Of a DNA stretch of 64,000 nt, positions 42,151 through 50,669 are shown one piece after another (the first letter of the stretch is position 1; each line of letters begins with the position of its first letter). Source of the DNA: Kitasatospora aureofaciens (GTDB lineage: Bacteria > Actinomycetota > Actinomycetes > Streptomycetales > Streptomycetaceae). The position numbers were made by a program, and so were the translations under genes. The DNA lies in contig NZ_JAHTKP010000024.1 of NCBI RefSeq assembly GCF_019192735.1, positions 1-64,000 of the forward strand, given 5' to 3'. A model generated the notes under the pieces. The model made no database searches, was not told the DNA's origin, and saw nothing but the letters and a program-made list of their open reading frames with translations.

Positions 42151-42750
42151 TCAGTCGGCCTGCGGGGCCGTCGTCACCAGCGCGGCGACCAGTCGACGGA
42201 CCAGCGCCGACTGGTCGTCCGGCTGGACGCTCCCGTGCATCAGGAAGTGGTGGACCGTCCCGGTGATGGCGAGTGCCAGCATCGCGCAGTCGGCGTCCGC
42301 GGCGATCCGTCCGAGCCGCTGCTCGGCCTCCAGGTAACGGGCCATCGCGTCCTCGACCGTCCCCGGCCCGGGCGCACCGCCCGCCCAGGCCTGCCGGACG
42401 CGCTCCGCGACCCCGGACCGGGACACCGCGGCCGCGGCCACCGCCGGACCGTTGGCGCCGAGCATGACGAGCGCCGCCACGGCCAGGTTCTCCCGTACGT
42501 CGCCCTGACCGGCGCGCTCGGGCAGCGGGCGGACCTCGACGGCGATCCGCTCGAAGCGGTCCAGGACGAGCTGCGCGACGAAGTCGTCCAGGTCGGTGAA
42601 GTGGTTGTACAGCAGTCCTTTCGCGCAGCCCGCCTCCTCGGTGACGGCGCGGTTGGTCAGCCCGGCCGCTCCCTCCCGGGCCAGGACCCGCTCGGCCGCG
42701 GCGAAGAGGCGCTCGCGGGCGTCGGGGATCGCTACGCCGCGTGGTGACAT
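42151..42750 (-). CDS. TetR family regulator of the divergent methyltransferase
   Basis: A 199-residue TetR-type regulator with a DNA-binding domain at residues about 10-60 (RLFAAAERVLAREGAAGLTN, AVTEEAGCAKGLLYNHF). The Cys next to the recognition helix is unusual but not unique. ATG 42750 has GGAGGA directly upstream. Two operator-like palindromes with identical arms lie between it and the methyltransferase gene at 42846, making autoregulation and control of that gene very likely. Confidence 0.87.
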   Translation of the reverse strand: MSPRGVAIPDARERLFAAAERVLAREGAAGLTNRAVTEEAGCAKGLLYNHFTDLDDFVAQLVLDRFERIAVEVRPLPERAGQGDVRENLAVAALVMLGANGPAVAAAAVSRSGVAERVRQAWAGGAPGPGTVEDAMARYLEAEQRLGRIAADADCAMLALAITGTVHHFLMHGSVQPDDQSALVRRLVAALVTTAPQAD

Positions 42751-42776
42751 CGGGTCCTCCGGATCGGGGATTGCCA

Positions 42777-42821
42777 GTATGGGCGATCGCCCATACCTTG
42801 GGTATGGGCAGGCGCCCATAC
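42777..42821. promoter_or_regulatory. Two identical-arm TetR operators
   Basis: GTATGGGC-GATC-GCCCATAC (42777-42796) is a perfect 20-bp palindrome, and GTATGGGC-AGGC-GCCCATAC (42802-42821) has the same arms and spacer length. Their centres are 25 bases apart. The pair fills the core of the TetR/methyltransferase divergent promoter. Confidence 0.75.
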
Positions 42822-42845
42822 TAGCTCTCCAATTGGAGCGATCCC

Positions 42846-43742
42846 ATGACCGAGCTCGTCAACACCGCACAGAACACCGCACAGAACACCGCCCAGTCCG
42901 ACGCCTGGAACGGCGACGAAGGCCGGCACTGGAGCGACCACCACGACCGCTGGAACGCGATCAACGAAGGCTTCAACCTCGCACTGCTCGGGGCGGCCGC
43001 GATCGGCCCCGGAGACCACGTGCTCGACATCGGCTGCGGCACCGGCCAGACCACCCGGCTCGCCGCCGGGGCCGCCGTCCGGGGCTCGGTCCTGGGCCTC
43101 GACCTCTCCGCGCCGATGCTGGCCAGGGCCCGCAGCCTGGCCGCCGAGGAGGGCTTGGACCGGATCGCGTTCGAGCAGGGCGACGCCCAGGTCCACCCGC
43201 TGCCGACGGCCGGTTTCGACGTCGCGATCAGCCGTTTTGGCGTCATGTTCTTCGAGGAGCCGGTCGCCGCGTTCGGCAACATCGGCCGAGCCCTCCGCCC
43301 CGGCGGACGGCTCGCGTTCGTCTGCATGTCCGACCCGGCCCGCACCGAGTGGGTGCAGGCGTTCGGAGCGGTGCGCGCCGCGCTGCCGATACCGCCGGAG
43401 GAAGCCGCCGCCCCCGCCGGTCCGGGGATGTTCTCCCTCGCCGACCCCCAGGTGATCGATCAGGTCCTCCGCGAGGCCGGCTTCGAGGACGTGCGCGCCG
43501 AACCCGTGGAGGCCCTCGGCCACTTCGGCCGGGACGCCGCGGACGCGGCCGACCACCTGGTGGGTTCGGGCCCCGGCCGGCACCTGGTGAGCGTGCTCGA
43601 CTCCGCGGGCGGCGCGAACGGCGCCGACCGGGTACGGGCCGCGTTCGCCGCCGCCCTGGCCGCCCACGAGCGCCCCACCGGCGTCCACCTCCGCACCGCC
43701 GCCTGGCTGGTCACGGCCACGCGCGGGTCGGGTGCGCGGTAA
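42846..43742 (+). CDS. SAM-dependent methyltransferase
   Basis: A 298-residue class I methyltransferase with SAM motif VLDIGCGTGQTTRLAAG, FDVAISRFGVMFFEEPVAAF and RALRPGGRLAFVCM. The substrate is unknown. The start contains a threefold 12-base repeat encoding NTAQ units. The ATG follows TTGGAG by 8 bases. Expression is probably derepressed when the divergent TetR protein leaves the double operator. Confidence 0.87.
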   Translation: MTELVNTAQNTAQNTAQSDAWNGDEGRHWSDHHDRWNAINEGFNLALLGAAAIGPGDHVLDIGCGTGQTTRLAAGAAVRGSVLGLDLSAPMLARARSLAAEEGLDRIAFEQGDAQVHPLPTAGFDVAISRFGVMFFEEPVAAFGNIGRALRPGGRLAFVCMSDPARTEWVQAFGAVRAALPIPPEEAAAPAGPGMFSLADPQVIDQVLREAGFEDVRAEPVEALGHFGRDAADAADHLVGSGPGRHLVSVLDSAGGANGADRVRAAFAAALAAHERPTGVHLRTAAWLVTATRGSGAR

Positions 43743-43825
43743 CGGGCCGCCGGCCGGGCGTCAGACCCCGGCGGCCGCGGCGCCAGGCGGTGGCGTCGCG
43801 GCAGCCGGCTCGTCTTGACGATCCG

Positions 43826-44722
43826 TCAGTTCCAGGTCTGGGCGTTGCGCAGGAGCTCGCTGTGGATCTGGGACAGACGGTAGTCCTGGAGGGCTCCGGA
43901 CCGGACGGCCAGGTAGAGGGTGTTGATGGGCGGGATCTCGGGCTCCAGGAGGGTGACGAGGGCGCCCGAGGACAGGGCGACGGAGCACAGACACCGGGGA
44001 AGGACCGAGATGCCCGCGGAGCGGGCGACTGCGGCGAGGACGGCGCGCAGGTCCGGGATGACGGCGCCGATGTGTCCGCTGGGTTCGCGGTCGAAGACGA
44101 TGCGCCAGTAGCGGCGGATCAGCGGGAGCGTCTCGGCGTAGGCGATCAACGGCGCCTTGTTCAGGGCCTGTTCGTCTCCCTCGGCCACTCCCTGCGGGAA
44201 CATGTCCTCGGCCAGTTCGGGAGAGGCCACCAGGACCAGCTCCTCGTCCGCGAGTGGCGTCGCCTCGATGCCTCTCCGGCGGGGGCGGATGGTGGAGATC
44301 ACGAGGTCCAGGAAGCCCTCGCCGAGCCGGTCGAGGAGTTCGTGGCTGATGCCGACCGACATCCGGATGTCCGATCCGCCGGCGACCAATCGGGCGAGGG
44401 ACGGCATGACCCGGGCGGCCGCGAGTTCGGCGGTTGCGCCGATCCGCACGGCCCGGTTCTCGTCGGAGGACCGGAAGTGCCGGTCGATGGCCGCGTTGAG
44501 GTCGGTCATGGAACTCTGCACGTCCTGCGCGAGGACCGTCCCGCTGGGCGTGGGGATCGCCCCGCGGGAGGTGCGCTCGAACAGGGGGCGGCCGAACTCC
44601 AGCTCCAGGCTGCGGATCTGCTGGGTCACCGTCGGCTGCGTGACACCTAAGTGGCGCGCGGCCTTGGTGAACGACCCGGTGTGGTAGACGGCCATGAACG
44701 TTTGCAGCCAAACCAGTTGCAC
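43826..44722 (-). CDS. LysR family transcriptional regulator
   Basis: A 298-residue LysR-type regulator. The winged helix-turn-helix is at the very N-terminus (LQTFMAVYHTGSFTKAARHL, GVTQPTVTQQIRSLELEFGR), followed by the two-lobed substrate domain. I chose GTG 44722, which has AGGGGGAG 9 bases upstream and starts where the domain normally starts; ATG 44782 would add 20 residues and collide with the hairpin at 44787-44818. It lies on the same strand after the AMP-ligase operon but behind a terminator, so it is a separate transcript. Confidence 0.87.
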   Translation of the reverse strand: MQLVWLQTFMAVYHTGSFTKAARHLGVTQPTVTQQIRSLELEFGRPLFERTSRGAIPTPSGTVLAQDVQSSMTDLNAAIDRHFRSSDENRAVRIGATAELAAARVMPSLARLVAGGSDIRMSVGISHELLDRLGEGFLDLVISTIRPRRRGIEATPLADEELVLVASPELAEDMFPQGVAEGDEQALNKAPLIAYAETLPLIRRYWRIVFDREPSGHIGAVIPDLRAVLAAVARSAGISVLPRCLCSVALSSGALVTLLEPEIPPINTLYLAVRSGALQDYRLSQIHSELLRNAQTWN

Positions 44723-44786
44723 GAGCTTCAGCTCCCCCTCTGCCAGCCTCTTGCACATGGCGCGCCGTTCGGCGTGGTCCATGCTT

Positions 44787-44818
44787 CCCGGCAGCAGGCC
44801 TTCGGGCCTGCTGCCGGG
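44787..44818 (-). terminator. UUCG-loop intrinsic terminator of the AMP-ligase operon
   Basis: CCCGGCAGCAGGCC pairs with GGCCTGCTGCCGGG over 14 bp around a TTCG tetraloop, 7 bases after the ligase stop codon. It should end the minus-strand operon. Confidence 0.8.
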
Positions 44819-44825
44819 TGCGCGT

Positions 44826-46502
44826 TCACGCGCTGACCCGGAACTCCTCCGATTCCGCGGCCTGGACGGTTCTCAGTCGGCCCCGCTGGATCTTCCCGGA
44901 GGTGGTCACCGGCAGAGCCTCAACAAATTGTAGAACCTTGATCATCTTCTCGCCAGGGAGCCGGGTGGACGCGTGCTGGAGGACGAGGCGCGCGGTGTCC
45001 TCCCGGGCGGGCCAGCCGGGGGCGGGGACCACGAAGGCCTTGGGGATCCAGAGGCCGACCGGGTCGGGGACCGGCACGACCGCCGCCTGGGCGACCGCCG
45101 GATGGTCGAGGATGGCGGCCTCCAGCTCAAGCGGGGCTATCCGGTGGTCGAAGGACTTGAACATGTCGTCGTCCCGCCCGTGATAGCGCAGGGCCCCCGA
45201 GGCGTCCCGGGTGACCAGATCGCCGGTGTGGTACCGGCCTCCGGTGAACGCCGCCGCGGTCCTGGCGCCGTCGCCGAGATAGCCGCTCATCATCCCGGCG
45301 GGCCGGTTGGCGAGGTCCACACACAGCTCACCGACCTCACCGGTGGGCGTCGCGGCGTTCCCGCCGGGCTCGGTGACCACCGTCTCGTATCCGGGCATCG
45401 GCCAGCCCATGCTGCCCGGCTCGGGCCGGCGGCCGGGCGGGTTGCCGATCTGGCAGGTCGTCTCGGTCTGGCCGTAGCCGTCCCGCAGCCAGACCCCCCA
45501 GGCGGCCGCGACCTGCTCGATCAAGGACGCCTCCAGGGGCTCGCCGGCCGACGTGGCCTCCCTCAGCGCCGGGGGCGCGTCGCCCAGGCCCTCGGCCAGC
45601 AGGGATCGCCAGACGGTCGGCGGCGCGCAGAACGTGTTCACCCCGTGGGTGCGCAGCGCGTCGAGGATGGCGGGCGGAGGCGTGTGCGGCGCCGTGAAGG
45701 CCAACAGGGTGGCTTCGGCGTTCCAGGGGACGAAGAACGAGCCCCAGGAGTGCTTGGCCCAGCCGGGTGCGGCGATGTTGACGTGGACGTCTCCGGGTTG
45801 GACGCCGTTCCAGTACATGCCGGACAGATGCCCCACCGGGTAGCTGGTGTGCGTGTGCAGCACCATCTTGGGGCGGGACGTGGTGCCGGACGTGAAGTAG
45901 CAGAACAGGGGATCGTCCGCTCCGGTGGGGCCGTCGGGCTCGAACGGTCCGTCGGGTGCGTGGAGCGAGGTGTCGTAGGAGAGCCAGCCTGCGGGAGCAG
46001 GGCCGGTACAGATCGGTGTCCAGGATCCGGGGATGCCGGCGAACTTGTCGGTGAGTCCGTGTTCGGTGAGGACGTGGCTGACGTCGGCGCGGTGGATGCG
46101 GTCGGCGAGGTCGGAGGGCGGCGCCGTGGGATAGGTCGGCACGACGATGGCACCGAGCTTGATCGCGGCGAGCATCGTCTCCCACAGCGGCAGGCCGTTG
46201 GGCAGCGCGAGCAGGATCCTGTCCCGGCGCCTGACCCCGATCTCCCGAAGCCAGCCGGCGACCTGGTCGGAGCGACGGGCAAGCCCTGAGTACGAGACCC
46301 GGGTGTTGCCGGTGTTGCCGATGAGGTGCAGCGCGATGCGGTCGTTGTCCTGGGCGATGACGTCGAACCAGTCCAGGGCCCAGTTGAAGCGCACCATGTC
46401 GGGCCAGGTGAAGGCCTGCCGCGCCGCCTGGAGGTCGGTGCGGTGCCGCAGCAGCACGTCCCTGGCCGTACGGAAGCAGCGAGTGGCCTGGGGGTTTCTC
46501 AC
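44826..46502 (-). CDS. Acyl-CoA synthetase/AMP-dependent ligase
   Basis: A 558-residue ANL-family ligase. Core motif A3 is CYFTSGTTSRPKMVLHTHTS, A5 is RDGYGQTETTC, A7 is YHTGDLVTRDASG, and the C-terminal Lys is in PVTTSGKIQRGRL. The closest layout is medium-chain acyl-CoA or benzoate-type CoA ligases. The GTG start overlaps the FAD-protein stop by 4 bases. It is the last gene of the glutamate-mutase operon and would activate an acid, perhaps a product derived from the mutase, as AMP or CoA ester. The substrate is not known. Confidence 0.88.
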   Translation of the reverse strand: MRNPQATRCFRTARDVLLRHRTDLQAARQAFTWPDMVRFNWALDWFDVIAQDNDRIALHLIGNTGNTRVSYSGLARRSDQVAGWLREIGVRRRDRILLALPNGLPLWETMLAAIKLGAIVVPTYPTAPPSDLADRIHRADVSHVLTEHGLTDKFAGIPGSWTPICTGPAPAGWLSYDTSLHAPDGPFEPDGPTGADDPLFCYFTSGTTSRPKMVLHTHTSYPVGHLSGMYWNGVQPGDVHVNIAAPGWAKHSWGSFFVPWNAEATLLAFTAPHTPPPAILDALRTHGVNTFCAPPTVWRSLLAEGLGDAPPALREATSAGEPLEASLIEQVAAAWGVWLRDGYGQTETTCQIGNPPGRRPEPGSMGWPMPGYETVVTEPGGNAATPTGEVGELCVDLANRPAGMMSGYLGDGARTAAAFTGGRYHTGDLVTRDASGALRYHGRDDDMFKSFDHRIAPLELEAAILDHPAVAQAAVVPVPDPVGLWIPKAFVVPAPGWPAREDTARLVLQHASTRLPGEKMIKVLQFVEALPVTTSGKIQRGRLRTVQAAESEEFRVSA

Positions 46503-48355
46503 ACGACCCTCCCCGCACACGCAGGCACGGCGTCGGCGTCGTCCTCCAGCGGGCGCAGCATGGCCTCGGCGATGGCGTCGGCATCCTGGCGGAAAAGGGT
46601 GTTCAGACCGGGCTTTCCGCTGCCCACCTGGGTGAACCAACGCGTGTGCTCGGTGGGGATGCCCAGGGCGTACAGGTCCTCGTGGGCCTTCCCGTCGGCC
46701 CCGATGACGTGGAAGGGAGCCCGTGTCACGTGCAATCCGCCCGTGCCCACCGGTTGGCTGTCCCCCGGCCCGGTACGGACGTACTCGGAGATCACTCCGT
46801 CGGCCAGCAGCGACATGGTCAGCTCGGAGGTGTCGCGGTGCAGATCAGGGGTGGGGATCCGCGCGTCGATCAGCACTTCGGCGTACCGGCCCGACCCTCC
46901 CACCTGCGGTGAGGTGATGCGGAACAGACCCGTGGACTCGTCCGCGGTGAACTCGGTGGCAGGACCGGCGATCTCCACCACGCCCGCCTCGATCAGGGCG
47001 ACCAGCTGCTCCACCCGCTCTGCCGGCGGTCCCGCGGACAGCAGGGCGTTCACAGGGAGGAAGGCCCCGGCGAATTCCTCCTCGTGCGACCGCGGGAGCA
47101 GGCCGCCGTAATCGACGGCTTCCCGGACGACGTTGCGGATGTCCCGCAGCACATCCAGGGCGGCCTTCAACGGGCCGTTGGCGTTGCCCAGTTCGGCGTC
47201 CGCCAGGTCGGCTCGCATGAGGTGGAGGAGGTGGTCCGTGAAGACCTGCGGAGTCGCGAACGTCCGGCCGGCGAACGGCCGGGCAAGCCGGTCGAGATCC
47301 AGCGGCGGCAGGGTGCTCCCGTCCCCGTGGAGCGCCTGCACCTCCTCGTAGACGTGGTTCAACTCCCCCATCAGCAACGGCAGCACGTCCTCGGCGAACG
47401 ACAACTGGTCGTTCCCGGTGGCTTCTTGCCGCTTCCGACGGGCGCTCTCCACCGCCTCCTTGGTCAGGAACCGCGGACGGTAGGCGTGATCGGGCGCCTT
47501 CTGGTTCACGCCGCGTGCCGGGATCGGCAGACCGCTGCGGGAGCCCGCCACGATCCGGGGCTCCTGCCCACTCGCGAGGTAGGCCGGCGGGCCCTCCGCG
47601 GTGCGCTTGAAGATCCCGCCGCGGCCCACCGTCAGGGCGAGCATCACGTCGTAGAAGGACAGGCCGAGGCCGCGGATGCCCACGGTCGTTCCCGGCGGAA
47701 TCGTGCCCGTCCCCAGGTCCAGGTCTGCCGCCGAGTCACCGCACAGGTAGTGAGTGCCGCCGTGACGCTCGGCGAAGTCGAGCATCCTCTGCTCGAACGC
47801 GTCCGGCGTGTTCGTGGGGTGCCCGGTCGCGAGCAGGACCTGGTCCGCCGCCAGCAGATGCGGAGCTTCGTCCAGTTCCACCAGCCAGCCCCCGACCGGG
47901 CGCGCGGCGAGCGAGGACACCCTGGCCCGTATCCCGACCAGTTCGACGTGCTCGGGAAGGTGATCGACGATGCTCCGGTGCACCGACCGCAGATAGCGTC
48001 CGTACGTTCGTCGCGAGGCGTAGCCGTCGGGGCCCAGGGGCTTCTCCCCGGGGTGCCGTCGCGACCACTCGTCCAGGGACGGTCCGGCCCCGGGGCGCCA
48101 CGGCCCCGCGTCGGGCGAGCCCGAGTACATGGTGATCTGGCCGGCCACCGTGTTCATCGTGTACCAGTCGTCCTGGTCCGTACGCCAGATCCGGCCGGCC
48201 CCCACCTCGACATCGTCGATCGCGTAGATCCTGACGGGGCGGTCCGAGCGCCCCGCGGCCAGTCGCGCGGCCAGCCGTTCGAGGACCGAGATGCCCCGCG
48301 GTCCCGTTCCGATCACGACCAGCGTCCACGGCGTGGAACCGCTGTGTGACGTCAT
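46499..48355 (-). CDS. FAD/NAD(P)-binding protein
   Basis: A 618-residue protein of the FAD/NAD(P)-binding family (NAD_binding_9 type). The FAD site is LVVIGTGPRGISVLERLAAR, with WYTMNTVAGQITMYSG after it and LLATGHPTNTPD later. Such proteins resemble N-hydroxylases and flavin monooxygenases, but the reaction is undefined. It begins 5 bases after the mutase E gene and overlaps the ligase start by 4, so it works with those. It probably oxidises an amino acid or acid intermediate; that is inference. Confidence 0.8.
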   Translation of the reverse strand: MTSHSGSTPWTLVVIGTGPRGISVLERLAARLAAGRSDRPVRIYAIDDVEVGAGRIWRTDQDDWYTMNTVAGQITMYSGSPDAGPWRPGAGPSLDEWSRRHPGEKPLGPDGYASRRTYGRYLRSVHRSIVDHLPEHVELVGIRARVSSLAARPVGGWLVELDEAPHLLAADQVLLATGHPTNTPDAFEQRMLDFAERHGGTHYLCGDSAADLDLGTGTIPPGTTVGIRGLGLSFYDVMLALTVGRGGIFKRTAEGPPAYLASGQEPRIVAGSRSGLPIPARGVNQKAPDHAYRPRFLTKEAVESARRKRQEATGNDQLSFAEDVLPLLMGELNHVYEEVQALHGDGSTLPPLDLDRLARPFAGRTFATPQVFTDHLLHLMRADLADAELGNANGPLKAALDVLRDIRNVVREAVDYGGLLPRSHEEEFAGAFLPVNALLSAGPPAERVEQLVALIEAGVVEIAGPATEFTADESTGLFRITSPQVGGSGRYAEVLIDARIPTPDLHRDTSELTMSLLADGVISEYVRTGPGDSQPVGTGGLHVTRAPFHVIGADGKAHEDLYALGIPTEHTRWFTQVGSGKPGLNTLFRQDADAIAEAMLRPLEDDADAVPACAGRVV

Positions 48356-48360
48356 CAAGT

Positions 48361-49671
48361 TCACCCCATCGAAGAAGAGAGCACGCCGCGCGACGGCAGC
48401 GTCCGGGAGCCGGAATCGAGCTCTGGCGTGTCGAAGCTGCGCTGCACGTGGCTGAGCATGTGCAGGAACCCGTCCGCGCTCAGCCGGGCCGCGCCGGCCG
48501 GGGGGACGGCCCGCACCGGCATGAAGCCGGCCGACAGCCACTGCAACCGCCCCTCACCGTCGATGTAGGCGCGGGTGCGCTGGGCAGTGTCCGCGTGCAG
48601 GCAGTAGGGAACGTCCAGGTAGCCGCGGGAGAACGCCTTCAGGAATCCCTGGCCGACGTCGGAGCCGAGGTCGAGGACCGTCTCCACCAGGGCCCGTGCT
48701 TCGGCGTACAGCCCGGAGTCGGCCACCTCGGAGGCAGCGTCGCCCACTTCCCGCGCGGTGCGCGCGGCCTCCTCCAGCGCCTGGACGTTGTCCGCGATGG
48801 TGGGGATGCGGTGGGCCTCCGCCGGAGTCTTGACGATCAACCGCTCCGCGCCGGTCACCCGGGCCAGGACCGCGCTGCTGCGCAGCAGTTCGAGCGCGCC
48901 GCCCGTCGTCTGCGGGAACACGCCCATGTAGGTGTAGAGCACCACGTGCCACTGGGTGCCGGTCAGGAACTCGCCCGCCAGCCGGCGCAGGGCCGCGATC
49001 GCCTCCATGTCCTGCGCGAAGCTGGTCTGCTGCGCGTAGCTCAGCGAGACGCTCGACAGGCCGTGCTGCCGGAAGAAGATCCCTTCCAGGAGGGAGATCG
49101 CCACCAGGAGGCTCGGCGGGCACAACTGCCCGAGCATGCACCCGCCGAAGCTCTCCAGGTGCGCGCCCGGGACCCGCTCCGCGAGCAGCTCGCAGCTCCT
49201 GGCCCAGGCGTCGACCGACTCCTTGAGAGGGGTACGGCTGTACGGCAGGCAGTACGAGACCGGGCCGCCCTCGGTGGCGTCCAGGCCCGCGTCCAGCAGC
49301 GCCTGCACGATCCCCAAGGGCAGCGGCGACCCGTGACGTACCTGGATGGCGAAGCCCGGATCGCCGACTCCGGCGATCATCTCCCGGGTGACGTCGGCGC
49401 CGTGGGCCACGATCGGGAACCCGTTGAGGTCGCTGCCCGCCGCCAGCGCTCTGCGCGCGGAGCTGTGATCGCCCACCCGGGTATAGCTGTCGAGGGTGAT
49501 GGTTCCGACGGTGGTGGCCCGTGCCTGCCGCACCGCCCGAAGGCCCTGCTGCATCTCGGTCACGGTGGGCATGCCCATCCGCGGCTGCACCACCAGTTCA
49601 CCGCGCCGGGCGGCGGCGGAGACCGCCGTACCGAACCGTCCCTGGACGGCCAATTCCGTGCCGCCGGTCAT
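48361..49671 (-). CDS. Glutamate-mutase-type catalytic subunit (E)
   Basis: A 436-residue TIM-barrel protein of the methylaspartate mutase E family. Recognisable stretches are LVVQPRMGMPTVTEMQQGLR, NGFPIVAHGADVTREM, FAIQVRHGSPLPLG, ATEGGPVSYCLPYSRTPLKE and ESFGGCMLGQLCPPSLLVAI. With the S subunit and adenosylcobalamin it would rearrange L-glutamate and threo-3-methylaspartate; the family is about 480 residues, so this is a shorter member. Its ATG overlaps the S-subunit stop by 4 bases, which supports a working pair. No reactivase gene is nearby. Confidence 0.87.
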   Translation of the reverse strand: MTGGTELAVQGRFGTAVSAAARRGELVVQPRMGMPTVTEMQQGLRAVRQARATTVGTITLDSYTRVGDHSSARRALAAGSDLNGFPIVAHGADVTREMIAGVGDPGFAIQVRHGSPLPLGIVQALLDAGLDATEGGPVSYCLPYSRTPLKESVDAWARSCELLAERVPGAHLESFGGCMLGQLCPPSLLVAISLLEGIFFRQHGLSSVSLSYAQQTSFAQDMEAIAALRRLAGEFLTGTQWHVVLYTYMGVFPQTTGGALELLRSSAVLARVTGAERLIVKTPAEAHRIPTIADNVQALEEAARTAREVGDAASEVADSGLYAEARALVETVLDLGSDVGQGFLKAFSRGYLDVPYCLHADTAQRTRAYIDGEGRLQWLSAGFMPVRAVPPAGAARLSADGFLHMLSHVQRSFDTPELDSGSRTLPSRGVLSSSMG

Positions 49672-50141
49672 GCGGTGGCCTCCAGTTCCACGGCCCGGCC
49701 GGCCGTGGCGAGGTACTCGCGGAACGCGCCGATGCCCTTGGTGTCCTCGAAGACCGCGTCGAAGCCGGCCGCCATCAGCTGCTCGCCGAAGGAGTCGCCC
49801 TCGCCGCGGGTGCCCAGCTTCCCGCCGATCAGCACGGGCAGATGGGCCAGATCCGGTTCCCGGCGGAGCCGCGAGATCACGCGCGTGCCGTCCAGGAAGC
49901 CGTGGCCGTTGACGCTGCTGAGGACCACCATGTCCGGGCCCGTGCGGCGGCATTCGGCGATCAGGAACTCGTCCGGTACGCAGGCCCCGATGTTGATGAC
50001 GTCGTGGCCCATCTCCTCCAGGAGGATCTGCAGGAAGACCAGGTTCCAGGTGTGGGAGTCCGAAGAGGTGCTGGAGATCAGAACGCGTCGTTTCCGGTCT
50101 CCGAGGGGGTGGGTACCCTGTCCGGGTACGGGCAGAGCCAT
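49668..50141 (-). CDS. Glutamate-mutase-type B12-binding subunit (S)
   Basis: A 157-residue cobalamin-binding protein of the GlmS/MutS type. The Co-ligating His lies in SSTSSDSHTWNLVFLQIL; the motif is DxHxxN here instead of DxHxxG. GHDVINIGACVPDEFL, VVLSSVNGHGFLDG and VLIGGKLG complete the Rossmann-like B12 fold. I placed the start at ATG 50141 after GTGAGG; an upstream ATG at 50183 would place a strong hairpin inside the gene. It overlaps the E-subunit gene by 4 bases. Confidence 0.87.
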   Translation of the reverse strand: MALPVPGQGTHPLGDRKRRVLISSTSSDSHTWNLVFLQILLEEMGHDVINIGACVPDEFLIAECRRTGPDMVVLSSVNGHGFLDGTRVISRLRREPDLAHLPVLIGGKLGTRGEGDSFGEQLMAAGFDAVFEDTKGIGAFREYLATAGRAVELEATA

Positions 50142-50185
50142 GAGCCTCACTTCCAAGCGTGCGGTGGGTTGTGCCTGGATCAAGA

Positions 50186-50220
50186 GGCGTGCCCCAGGCC
50201 TGCACTGCCTGGGGCACGCC
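50186..50220 (-). terminator. Strong hairpin between cupin and mutase genes
   Basis: GGCGTGCCCCAGGC pairs perfectly with GCCTGGGGCACGCC around a 7-nt loop, in the 114-base gap between the cupin gene and the S-subunit gene. It would end the haloperoxidase/cupin transcript or act as an attenuator before the mutase genes. Only 44 bases remain before the S-subunit start. Confidence 0.65.
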
Positions 50221-50255
50221 GCTGTTGGATCGTCGGTGCCGGATCCTCGACGAGG

Positions 50256-50669
50256 TCAGGAAACCGCGGGGACGACCTCGCGGATGGGCTGCTTCGGGGT
50301 ACGGGCCGCGGCCGGCTTGGTACGGATCGCCAGCACCGTGCAGCCGGAGCCGCTGGACATGCGGTGCTCGGTGCCGGGGCCCTCCACGATCAGGTCCCCC
50401 TTGAAGTAGGACGTGCCGTCACTGTGGTCCAACCGGCCGTCCAGGACGAGCATCAGCTCGTAGCCCAGGTGCTCGTGGAAGTCTCCGTGCGCCGTGGGCG
50501 GGAAGCGCAGGAGCAGGCCCACGGAGACCTCGCCGGTCTCCGCGTCCGGCGCCCACAGCACGTGGTGCTCGACGCCCGCACGTCCCGGCTCGTCCCAGCT
50601 CGACCACTCGATGTCCTGCAGCTCGAACCCGCTGCGGAACACGTTCTTGATGTACTCGACTTCAGCCAT
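50256..50669 (-). CDS. Cupin domain protein
   Basis: A 137-residue cupin. The metal motif is HGDFHEHLGYELMLVLDG (His, His, Glu) followed by DLIVEGPGTEHRMSS (late His). The form is like ChrR-type or dioxygenase-type small cupins. Its ATG lies inside the end of the haloperoxidase gene (8-base overlap, ATGGCTGA), so both are translationally coupled. It may be a companion oxygenase or a metal sensor; function is unknown. Confidence 0.82.
   Translation of the reverse strand: MAEVEYIKNVFRSGFELQDIEWSSWDEPGRAGVEHHVLWAPDAETGEVSVGLLLRFPPTAHGDFHEHLGYELMLVLDGRLDHSDGTSYFKGDLIVEGPGTEHRMSSGSGCTVLAIRTKPAAARTPKQPIREVVPAVS

Noticed and set aside
44723..44786. A LysR start at ATG 44782
   Set aside because: It would place the start 5 bases from the terminator stem and add residues outside the family; GTG 44722 has a strong ribosome-binding site.
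50142..50255. A cobalamin riboswitch before the mutase genes
   Set aside because: The gap is only 114 bases and is largely taken up by one simple hairpin; no B12-box-like sequence was recognised.
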